From Brachyhypopomus gauderio (lineage: Eukaryota; Chordata; Actinopteri; Gymnotiformes; Hypopomidae), in contig NC_135222.1 in assembly GCF_052324685.1 (NCBI RefSeq), forward strand, positions 10,585,873 to 10,649,872: a DNA stretch of 64,000 nucleotides, written 5' to 3'. The notes beneath the pieces are model-generated. The model did not search any database and was not told where the DNA came from. It saw nothing but the letters and a program-made list of their open reading frames with translations. This document shows positions 54,888 to 64,000 of this stretch, one piece after another (the stretch's first letter is position 1; the number at the start of each line of letters is the position of its first letter). A program made the translations under genes and the position numbers.

Positions 54888-54970
54888 ATGGCGGATCGAG
54901 AAAAGCGAAAACCCTTACCGTCTCCACCACCTTCCCGAGGACTGCGGGTTGAGTCTCCCGCCACTTTCAG
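54888..54970 (+). CDS. mapk8ip1: mapk8ip1 (JIP1) alternative first coding exon A, gene partial
   Basis: An open frame from ATG 54888 encodes MADREKRKPLPSPPPSRGLR plus VESPATF. It ends AG|GTAAGTG at 54970, phase 2, where the split codon gives Arg. Human JIP1 starts MAERE, has a Pro/Ser-rich stretch and reads GLHIASPPNFR up to the same junction, so GLRVESPATFR lines up with it. JIP1 is a scaffold that binds JNK-pathway kinases and kinesin-1 cargo machinery. Its JNK-binding, SH3 and PTB domains are encoded by exons beyond the window. An in-frame ATG at 54867 could add seven residues (MNEKREG). I chose 54888 because MADRE matches MAERE. Confidence 0.82.
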
Positions 54971-57789
54971 GTAAGTGTTTTTATTGAAAATACCTGTGTT
55001 TGTTTACATTAGTCTCTGTTAGTGACTGTATGGGGACATAGGGCTCGCGCCGGTCATCAGATGTCGCCGCTCTCTGCTGCCAATGCACCGGAGATGATGA
55101 TGATGATGATGATGCTTGTTGAAAGATACCGGTCATAAGGATTTATTCTTTCTAATATCAGTGTTTAGAAAATACAGGCTAACCTGGGGATTATGTTGTT
55201 TGTCAGCTCTGCAAAATATAGACCATATGGGCGTGCCTTTCCTTGTGGACCGCACCATCCGAGACTAAAAAAACAACTTTGAAAGGGCTTTAAAATGGAT
55301 ATAATTCTTAGAATATTAATTTAATTATTAATCAAGTGGCTAATTACAAAGAAAACGTCATACGTATAAGAGAATATAATGGTTAGTAAGAATATTAGGC
55401 TACCATCAAAACTATTTAAAGACAACAAAATTGTTATTGTCAAAATATAACCGGCTGGAATATTGAGAGGCCCGAGTAGACTGCGCAGAAATCGCACTGT
55501 TCCGAGTAAACCCGAGCAGTTATGGTATTTGTTTATTTTGCTATTTATCTATAGCCTACTATCGAAATGTAACCGAATGGCAGATTATCGCTTAAGCCCT
55601 ATTCTATCTGAATTGTTTTATCAGGGACGTTTGTAATGAAAGATGTGTTGTATTTTCTGAGGTTGCTTTGATCGTTTATTTTTTTATCCGTTATCCTTAA
55701 GACGTTTGTCTATTTTATTATATTAGAAGTTTACATTTATATTAGTTTAGCAGTGTTACATCTAGTAAGTAATGATTATAGCCTACTTGTAGCTGCGATT
55801 ATAATCGCCCCTTATCGCTTATCTCTTATGTCGCTTATTTACTTTTCCCCCTTTGCTACTCTAGATTTACCATCCATCGTGATTCAGTACACTTTCTGTT
55901 AGTTCTCCGCTGTTAGAGACTAAATACGGTAGTATCAGTGGTCAAAAATCTTTTTTTTTTTTCAACACGAAGCCGTATCAGCTTGGATAATCACTGAGAT
56001 TTGGATCCAGTGATCAGCCCTGAGTTAGGTGACAGACAGGCAGTTTGGCCATTAATGTAAAACACAGACATGGCACAAATACAGTCATCTTTAATAGAAG
56101 AAATGACCCCAGTACCGCAGGAATGTAAACTTCAGTCCCATCTGAAAAGGGCTAGGCTGGCTACCCAGAACTGTACCCCCTCCACCAATGTCTTCTGTCC
56201 TGCAAAAGCACAAACCTGTATGGTATAAATCCTGATAATGTTTTACCTAATACAACCTAATAGTGTGGTTCACGGAGGAATTACACACAAGGGTCAGATG
56301 TTTTCCAGAAAATAACATACTGAAAAATAATATTAATATCCCCTGCTGCCCAAATCTGTAGTCTTGGTGCACTAATATATGCTGAAGTGCTTGATTCAGA
56401 GTGCTCCACACCCTGGCTGCCACCCAAGGCTTAGCTTCTGCTTAGCACCCTGTATATGGATTTCTCAGCAGTCGGGCTGAAAGAAGCTGGTTGCACACAC
56501 AGGAACAAAACTGCTCCCATTCCACCATATAATAACCAGAACGCATATCATACTGCATAGATATATCTTTACCTTCATATGGTATCTTCTGTATGAGGTT
56601 ATTTGAAGGATGCTCTAGTGTACTACAGTTTGCCAAACTCTTGCTAATAAGCAGGGATTTCTGTAGCTGATTTTATTTACAGTAAGAACATTGTTTAGAA
56701 ATGATGATATTGAAGTCATCCAGGGCCTTAAAATCAGGGTATTTATAGAATTGGCTTTTACTCCTCGCATTCTGAGACGACCGCGAGCCAGAAAGGTACA
56801 GATATTTCTTTATGTTGTACATGCATTCACAGTTGTGGATTTGATGTAAATTAATACAACCAAATACATTTACAGTTACATTTTCAATATTCGGCCTATA
56901 TTATTATCAAGAGTGTTTGTGTTTGGGTCTGTTGGCCAATCAGCATCAAACCCATAACCTTAGCTTTTCTAGCACCTGATTAAACCAGATTTACTAGGGG
57001 AGCTATAAGATCTTTCTTTTCCTTTTTTTTGAAACCCTTTTTGCTTCATTAAAACCTGTTAAGGCACAAAATGAACCTAAAATCAGCAAAACTGGAGCCA
57101 ATCAGTACACTGGAGCCATATGGAAAGTAGCAGTCTGTAGAGCCTTCACTGTGCTGCTAGGAAACTGGCTCTAGTCATGAGTACTGGGTGAGATCCTGTG
57201 GGTTTATCCTGAACGCACCGGCTCTGTTACACTCTGTGTGGAGAAAGAAGTAGTGTGGCCTTAGCTCAGAAGACACTGACACCAGAAGACACTGACACCA
57301 GGATTTGAGAGGCGAGGACTTGTCTTTTCTTTAGATTTGTTACTAGTAGTGTCTTCTCTAGTAATATCCAAGTTGTTAGTCTAATGCTGTTTCCTCTGTT
57401 AGGTCATTGTAATTGCTTAGTAATGATAAACATGACTGGGGCATGACTTATTTTAGGACGAGATCAATGCTTTGTTCTTAGTTACATGGATGCTTCTCTT
57501 GAAAATTGATTTATACGCTAGTAGTCACTTTCTTCACTTAAAAGCCATTCATGAATAATGCAGAACCTTCTCCCAGTCTGAGTGTCTGTCTGTGTGCATG
57601 TATTGTGTTCTATTTTGTTGTGTTCAGTTTGCTCCCTTCTGTCCCACTGACCGGGTTTATGTTGGGGTTAGATGAATATGGAAAAACATATCAGTCTAAG
57701 GGATTTAAGAGTTTAAATATGGTAGACAGTAGGGGAGACCAGGCAGGGTTGCAATTACTTACTTTCTGAGGTGTATGCAAACATACTAT

Positions 57790-57958
57790 CGGCGCCCCCC
57801 GACCGAAAGTTGTTGAGGGGGGGGGGGGGGTGGGGGGTGGCGAACGTAAGATGGTAAGATGGACACAAATTAAGTATTATATCTGATCGATTTGGCGCCC
57901 CCTCTAGTGCAGCGCCCCTATGCGTCGCATACGCTGCATACCCCCTTTTTGCGCCACT
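57790..57958. repeat. Interspersed repeat with the shared MITE core
   Basis: Bounded by GGCGCCCCCCGACC and a GGCGCCCCCTCTAG/GCGCCCCT region, with a long poly-G tract inside. Positions 57859-57892 carry GGACACAAATTAAGTATTAT, the core also present in the hAT MITEs at 46338 and 59452. The exact limits are uncertain. Confidence 0.6.
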
Positions 57959-58309
57959 GAGACCAGGGACAGTTGTAACACTTTTTGTGATTTTTCCAAT
58001 AACTCAAAAAACCATTTACATTTACACGAATAGCCAATTTGCTGTATTATGAACTTCAATGTGTCTACTGAAACAATATATTTAAGTGGGTTTATGAAAT
58101 ATGTACAGGTTCCAAAATTGATTTAAATACAGTCACTCCACTGTTACAACCATCCCAGGGTACAGGGACAGTTGTAACACATGCCAGGGACGGTTGTAAC
58201 ATCTAAAATGTACTTTTCCTAAATTTACTACTTTCCTTCGGTCATATACATGATCAGCACAGTTGCTTATTAGATTTTACACTACATATAACATCACTGT
58301 GCACGAGCG

Positions 58310-58790
58310 AGGTGTAACGAATATGGTTTATTTAAACAGTTCACCGAACAAAAGGCAAAAGGCCAGAGAGAATGAGAGTAGCAGGCGTCAGCAGTGCGGT
58401 TTCTGATGAGACAGCACAGCATTAGTCTGTTGGCAGGCTAAGGCAGAGTGTCAGGAATGGCGACCTGTGAATGTAAATAGCAAACAAGTCACAGGTGAAG
58501 GGAATGAGTGAATGAGCAGGGTACTGAGATCTGATCAGTGATGTGATTGGTGGAAAACGTATGTGACTGGTGGAAGACCAGGGCCGGAGTGGGACACTTT
58601 TTCAGCCCGGGAGTTTCATGCCCAAATCCGGCCCAAAATAATATTTCCCTCCCAATCGGCCCAAACTAGAGACTGACATGAGCCGGCCCATCGGGAATCC
58701 TCCCGAATCTCCCGATTAGCCACTCCGGCTCTGTGGAAGACTGTAAACTGGTCTGGCTGGGTGCTGAGTGGAGCGTGACTGTTTCTTTAA
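58310..58790. mobile_element. Probable interspersed repeat, interrupted by a hAT MITE
   Basis: It runs from a GTGTAACGAATATGG start with GGTTTATTTAAACAG, through CACAGGTGAAGGGAATGA, to GTGGAGCGTGACTG. This order resembles the repeats at 13036-13375 and 37784-38077. It is split by the MITE at 58579-58733. Confidence 0.5.
58579..58733. mobile_element. 155-bp hAT MITE with perfect target duplication
   Basis: The ends are CAGGGCCGGAGTGG and CCACTCCGGCTCTG. The 8-bp target duplication TGGAAGAC is intact at 58571-58578 and 58734-58741. The very small size, hAT-like ends and undamaged duplication suggest a fairly recent non-autonomous insertion. Confidence 0.88.
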
Positions 58791-58897
58791 ATAAACCCTA
58801 TTGATCTCTGTTTTTAATTTAAATCTCTGATTAACAACACATCTGAGTTATTAAACCTTTTCTTTTATATTTTGTTGCTAAAGACTAAAGTCCCAAG

Positions 58898-60157
58898 TAG
58901 GGCTGCCATGATTAGTCGACTAGTCACGACTATGTCGACTACTAAAATAGTCGACGACTAATTTATTAGTCGATGCGTCGTTTTTTTCCCTCTCCAAACT
59001 GCTGCGACAGTTTCCACTGCTGCGTCTGCGTTTCTGTCCTTGACGCACATGCGCAGTAGTGGAAACCGGGGTAGACAGTTGACGACATCCCAGGACGTTA
59101 TACAGACAGGTTCTGGTATCGTGGCTACCCGGCTACGGAACTCAAAAGTGCGGGATCATTTTCCGTAGTAGGGTTCCGAAACGCGTGCAATATCTGCAAG
59201 GCAGAACTTGCCTCCCACGGCAGCACAACCGCGATGTACGAGCATGTACCTGAAGCATGTTGTGGCTAATTATGACAACAATGATGAATAGGGACCGCCA
59301 TCTCTGTAATCTAAATTGCTAGTTAGCTGCTGAAGTTACCATAAACAGAGCGTTAACTTAGTACTTACTTATCGCAGGGTTGCCAACTTTTCAAGATCAC
59401 TTGGAGTGAGATTTGATCTTTTTTGGGGGGGGGGGCGGGGGGGGGGGGGGAATGGACACAAATTAAGTATTATATCGCGATCGATTGCCAGTGGTTGTCG
59501 TCAGAGCGAACTAGTAACTCATTGAATCATAGATGTGGATCAGAGGTAAATAAACTAGATTTTTTTTTCGGCGTGAGAAATCGGGTGTGTGAGCGTGTGA
59601 AGACGGTCAAATGCGTGTGTCTCACTCTCAATGCGTGAGAGTTGGCAACCCTGCTTATCGCTGTAGCTGTAAAAGTTAACATTAGTGATGGCGATTTGTT
59701 TCATTAGCCTTAGCACGCATTCGTGTAATTTCTGTAATGTTAGTGAGAACAAAACTTTATTTTTGTGAATAACTCCTTAGTTTCAAATCCCTACCTAATT
59801 TGATTTAAATGTAGCGAAGTTTGATGCCAGAGACTAATGAAAGAACGAAAAACCTAAAAAAAAATTCTTTATTAATGTAGGCCTATTTATTTTTGTGTTT
59901 TTTAAGGCAGTGCCTTATCCTTATTTTAATAATTGTTTGTTGCAACAAGCTGCATATTTCATTAAAGGTTTAATGAACTATGATCTTAATTGTTTTTATT
60001 TTTAGTTATAGCTGAAATCTAATGATGGTTATATAATAGCAGTTGCATTCTAGTGTATGTTTTATATTCAATTAACGTACAATCAGACTAGTCGACTAAT
60101 CGTAAAAATTAATCGGTGATTAGTCGACTATTAAAATAATCGTTTGTGGCAGCCCTA
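58898..60157 (+). mobile_element. hAT transposon derivative with BED-finger relic and a nested MITE
   Basis: The ends are TAGGGCTGCCATGATTAG and, inverted, a right end finishing TTTGTGGCAGCCCTA. Subterminal TAGTCGACTA palindromes occur at both sides. The 8-bp duplication GTCCCAAG is perfect (58890-58897 and 60158-60165). Around 59145-59260 a broken frame still reads as a BED finger (CNIC, KAELASHGSTTAMYEH), then is lost; the catalytic domain is missing. A 279-bp MITE is inserted at 59375-59653. Confidence 0.9.
59375..59653. mobile_element. hAT MITE (CAGGGTTGCCA ends) nested in a larger hAT element
   Basis: The left end is CAGGGTTGCCAACTTTTC and the right end, inverted, CAGGGTTGCCAACTCTC. CTTATCG is present on both sides (59368-59374 and 59654-59660), a target duplication of seven or eight bases. 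It shares ends and the internal core with the interrupted copy at 46232-47085. Confidence 0.85.
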
Positions 60158-62682
60158 GTCCCAAGTGACCATGTAAGCCATCACAAACATGCAGACACTT
60201 CATATTTTTTTTGATGAATGAGTTTGTCCAAAGCCACACTGACATGTGACTTGGGAAGTCTCCCATAGTAAAGGAGGCAGGATCAAGGGTGATAAGCCGC
60301 CATGTTCTCTCAGATAGAACCTGCTGCCTGCTACTCCAACATCTTTCTTCAAAGGTTTTGCAAATTCTAAATTTTGCTCTGTACAAATTCTGTGCTGACA
60401 AAATTCTTTGTCACACTCGTTGTTAGCTTTGGAACTCTTCTGTTTGCATCTCATGCCCTCTGAAAACATTGCTGGCACAACGTAGTAGTCCAGATTGTCT
60501 GTCAGTTATCTGATGAGTCTGCTGGCACTGTATACATTGATGAGGGACCTCTAATGCTCGTGTGACCTCAAACCTGGGTCAGTGTACAGTTTTTCCTTTA
60601 GAAATCCAGCCCGGCGTTTTGTGCTTTCTGCAGACTTTCATGACTAAAGGTTCACTTCTCAGCTTCTCCCACCCTCTCCCTTCAGGAACTGAATTTTCTA
60701 CTGTGTCTCATTGTTTTTGATTCTCTGACAAATTTAGATATAAATTTCCAATTTGTTGTTGATGTTGTTTAGGAGAAATAATATACTAGGTTAAAAGTAA
60801 CAAATATAAATCATCAGCATGTGGAACATAATCTGTACTCTCAGAGCCATCACAGTGGAACATAGTCTGTATTCTGACAACCATCAGGGTGTGGAATATA
60901 ATCCATAATCTGTGAGTCTTGGTGCATCACCTAATAACGTCTCTGTCTTGTTTATGTTGAAGTTGTTTGATTTGCTCTAAAATTGAAGCTATTACCTAAT
61001 GTTGTTAAGAATTCAAAAGCAGAAATTTGAGAGCCATTCTGTTTTTACAATTGCTATTGTATGTATTGACTGCAAAAATATTAAAACATGAAAGCATTGT
61101 TTTTAATGACACGGTGGACATAGTTGTTTTTAATGAGGCTGATGCTCCTGTTTCATTGATGCTGGAAATTCCTCTGGGAATCTGCTAATTTTTCAGCCTG
61201 CAGCAGGAAGCAGCAAGCTTCTCCAGCTATTACTTCTCATCTTGATTCAGTCAGCAGTTAGCTTCATTTCACACATCCCTATGTGTGATCTTAATTTAAA
61301 CCATCTGACATGGGCATGGGCAGAGAGAGGGAGTGCCCCATGGGGAGCACAGGAGGGCTGTAGTCCAGATTGTGTAGCAGGGCTACAAAGCTGATAGCAG
61401 GACGTGGGTGGGCTACCTTCCCCAGGCTTCCTGAAGAATTTGTTGAAAATAATTTTGGTAAAATGGAAGGAGAAGATGGAAGGGTCTCCTGTCATTGTTG
61501 AGATGGCCCAGATGAAAGCGAATTTCCAACTGGGCTCATATTTTTTGTTCATTCAGCACAGGAGTAAGAACTTTCCTATGTTATTTCTAAAATGAAGTTT
61601 GGTTTTGGAGGTACAGGTCTTCCATGCACAGAGCAGTGAATGCATGTTTGAATGTAGAGTCAAGACATGGTCTGACCTATGTTTCGTCCTAATGCTCTAG
61701 CTGGATAAGGTGTAACTGAGATTTGAGGTGATATTTAAATATTTTCAAGGACATACTTGGCTCTCTAAAATAAATGAATAAACCCAGGATCAGTTTGTCT
61801 ATCTTTTGTTTCTGTTTCTTCAAATGACCTCTCACCAGAAGTACAGTGGAAATGCATCATCACTACTAGACAAAACAATAAGAGACAACAAATCTTAAGC
61901 AACCCAGTGATAAGAAAGAAAACATCCTGTTTTTACTTGGTATATGGCCAATTTATAGTTGTATGTATTGAACCAATAATCTATAAAATTGCTTGACCTC
62001 CTCTGTGGCTTTAATGTATAGTTCTGTTGTCTTCTGTGCTGATTATTTCCGCATGGCAACAGTATGAGGCTGTGTCCTGATTGGCTGCTCTTTCTTAAGT
62101 GGGAGGTATTCTATGGATGTATACCAGAGAGCAGCCAAAGGGTGGATTCAGCTACAAAGGGCTGAATGGGTCTGTGTATTGGTGAAGCTATGGTGCTTTA
62201 TGGGTTCAAAGATTAAGGTACAAGTAGAACCATAGAAGAATTTATATATTAATTTATTATAAAGATAATCTCTGAGCAAATGCTTTGAACAATTAAACAT
62301 TTTGAAACAACCCACAAATTATAGTAGAATTATATAAAAATATAAACACACTCTAAATGCATTTGATCCACTGTAAATTATTTACATTGGATCACGTCCT
62401 TGGATCAGAACTCTTTATACTAATATGCAATTATATGGATTCGTTGACTGATGTTTTTAGGCACTTGCTTGCTCCTTTATTGGGCTTTAACGTTCTCTGA
62501 CCTACTCACTGAGACTTTTAACAAGCTTACTGGCTGGCTTCAGTATCTAATGTCCACACAGGTCTTTATTTGTGAATTTACATTTTGTCTTCTCTATAAT
62601 GAAGAAATGAAATGCAATAAAACAAAATGTATTGTCAGGAGGGAGGGAAGAAGGAAGTTAATAGATTATGAAATTGACAAAA

Positions 62683-62683
<1 letters not shown>

Positions 62684-62752
<69 letters not shown>
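62684..62752. repeat. (CA)n microsatellite
   Basis: About 34 uninterrupted CA units. A GA run follows at 62855-62881. Confidence 0.95.
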
Positions 62753-62754
<2 letters not shown>

Positions 62755-62851
62755 CATGTCTTTAACAGCTGAACACATTCTGCCTGCTCCGCTTGCTTTG
62801 AGTTATTGCACTGCAAAGCATCCTCCACATGATTTCTGGCAGGAAAGAGAG

Positions 62852-62885
<34 letters not shown>

Positions 62886-63381
62886 AGAGAGGAAGAAGGA
62901 GGAAGGAAGAAAAAGGTGACCGGGGCTGTCTTGGTCTGCATCATTAATCCTAATGCAGGGTGGGGGGTGTGTCGGAGTGGAAGCTCTTCAGCGTTTCTGC
63001 GGCTGCTCTAGCTGGGCACTGCACGCTCCTGCCCTCTCTGCTTTTGTCACAGCTGCACTTTTTCCTCAGCAAGGCAACCCGGAGTAAATCCTCCTGTCAC
63101 GATGTAAATAAACTCTAGCCAAGGGAGGAGAGCAGAGGTAGAGAGGGAGCGACAGGGCGAAGGAGAATAGGAGGGAGCTACTGCGTGTGATGCTGCGCTC
63201 ACTAATCTGAGGAACACAGGGGAGATTATTTTATATAATAGCTAAAAGGACACGAAGGGGGACTCTGGCTTTTCCGCTGCGGATCGGCTCGTTTGTACAC
63301 ACGGCGGAGCGGAAGGTGTGGAGATGCGTACGCTGCTCTGATTGACGGTCAGATAGCGCCCACGCTGCGCTGCTTCACAGC

Positions 63382-63437
63382 ATGGAGTCCAGAGGGGACG
63401 GAGGCGAGGGCTGGATGGAGGACCAGTGGGAGAAATG
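63382..63437 (+). CDS. mapk8ip1: mapk8ip1 (JIP1) alternative first coding exon B, gene partial
   Basis: ATG 63382 opens MESRGDGGEGWMEDQWEK and the exon ends TG|GTAGGC at 63437, phase 2, so the split codon can become Trp. Known mammalian JIP1 isoforms have an alternative N-terminus ending in a WLEDQWE(R/K)W-type motif, spliced to the same LTHDIS exon as the long form; GWMEDQWEKW matches it closely. Exon A at 54888-54970 ends in the same phase, so both can join the same downstream exon, which lies to the right of the window. The exon sits in the GC- and CpG-rich stretch of 63000-63480, which is consistent with its own promoter. Short exons like this are easily missed by automatic gene prediction. 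Confidence 0.8.
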
Positions 63438-64000
63438 GTAGGCATGCCACTGCGCCCTTGAGGCTTCTGCTTCCGGGGTGAGGGTGGTTCGAGGGTGGAC
63501 GACCTTGTGCCAGATTGGGCAGCCAGATTTGATTCTAGCAGTCTGTGTCATACTGTTTTTCTGGCATGCTTGTGGTATCGCCAGTGGGTGCCCTTGACAG
63601 AGAGTGGTTGTGTGCGCGTGTGTGTGTGTGTGTGTGTTGTGTATATATGGATTGCACCAGAGTTGATAGGGACAGGTGACCGGGACAAGATTGGCTTCAG
63701 CAGATATACCAAACTTGATACTCTTTGATTATTGTGGGGACAATAAATTGGTTACAATACAATACTTCTATGATTGATCCTAGCAACACTAAATGTGAAG
63801 CAATCAATGCAGTGCTGATTCAGATATATCTATTTATCAACAGGAATGGTATATGAACTTGCACATGAAAAGCAGTTTCTGAATTCTTGTTTTGGGCGAA
63901 CAAATGTAATTATATTCCTTATCGAGGATAAATGCTATAATGTTTGAACTCTAAGTACTTATTTTATTGAATCATAGGTTGGGAACACACATGGACTGAG
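63438..64000 (+). other. Start of the mapk8ip1 intron after exon B
   Basis: No further exon is seen before the right edge. A GT microsatellite lies at 63616-63637. An AG at 63976-63977 is followed by a frame with an early stop and does not look like the common LTHDIS exon. Confidence 0.6.

Larger units (their letters stand above)
54971..63381 (+). other. mapk8ip1 first intron with repeats
   Basis: About 8.4 kb between the two alternative first exons. No coding exon is supported inside. It contains the hAT and MITE insertions listed separately, ATG triplets at 55096-55113, poly-G tracts near 57818-57838 and 59425-59451, and a long CA run at 62684-62752 followed by a GA run. CpG content rises after 62950 toward the second first exon, consistent with a second promoter there. 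Confidence 0.6.

Noticed and set aside
62451-62765. 104-codon frame through the CA microsatellite
   Set aside because: Its C-terminus is a Thr-His run from the microsatellite and it has no splice or homology support.
63976-64000. Common JIP1 exon at the right edge
   Set aside because: An AG is present, but the following frame does not read LTHDIS and soon stops.

Overview
The window is vertebrate nuclear DNA, almost certainly from a teleost fish. Genes have many small exons with GT/AG introns, flanks are AT-rich, and the repeats are typical of ray-finned fish: a Tc1/mariner copy, several hAT, Tigger-like and Harbinger-like elements, a tRNA-derived SINE and long CA/GT runs. The SINE and repeat types look ostariophysan (characin, catfish or knifefish relatives), but that is an inference. 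All exon models are hand-built from splice sites and reading phase.

Layout. (1) Positions 1-201 are the last coding exon (cystine knot) of a gel-forming mucin that begins upstream. (2) Positions 5051-31188 hold a second, complete gel-forming mucin on the + strand. I resolve 41 coding exons whose phases all agree, giving 16,815 nt and 5,604 residues: signal peptide, three VWD-C8-TIL assemblies, one 11.1-kb Pro/Thr/Ser exon, VWD4, VWC and a cystine knot. The giant exon carries 26 full copies and one partial copy of a 402-bp (134-residue) repeat with no indels. (3) Positions 39453-33814 (- strand) hold tollip in six coding exons (276 residues), tail-to-tail with the mucin. (4) Positions 40.1-47.1 kb are a transposon-rich intergenic stretch with nested insertions. 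(5) Positions 48395-50329 hold slc35c1, the Golgi GDP-fucose transporter, in two coding exons (366 residues). (6) From 54888 to beyond the right edge lies mapk8ip1 (JIP1). Two alternative first coding exons are visible, at 54888-54970 and 63382-63437, both ending in phase 2; the common exons lie outside the window.

Together: mucin next to TOLLIP is the order known from the human 11p15.5 mucin cluster, which supports a MUC5/MUC2-type identity. Slc35c1 and mapk8ip1 are also near neighbours in human, at 11p11.2, so this fish region joins two human chromosome 11 neighbourhoods. Functionally, the mucin is a secreted, heavily O-glycosylated polymer; Slc35c1 imports the GDP-fucose used to fucosylate such glycans; Tollip is an endosomal and innate-signalling adaptor; and JIP1 is a JNK/kinesin scaffold. 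Their adjacency is most likely inherited synteny, not an operon-like system. I did not find an undescribed defence-like or catalytic system. The most interesting items are the homogenised mucin repeat array with multi-unit duplications, the altered VWD4 of this mucin, the two mapk8ip1 first exons, and a hAT MITE family sharing an internal core.
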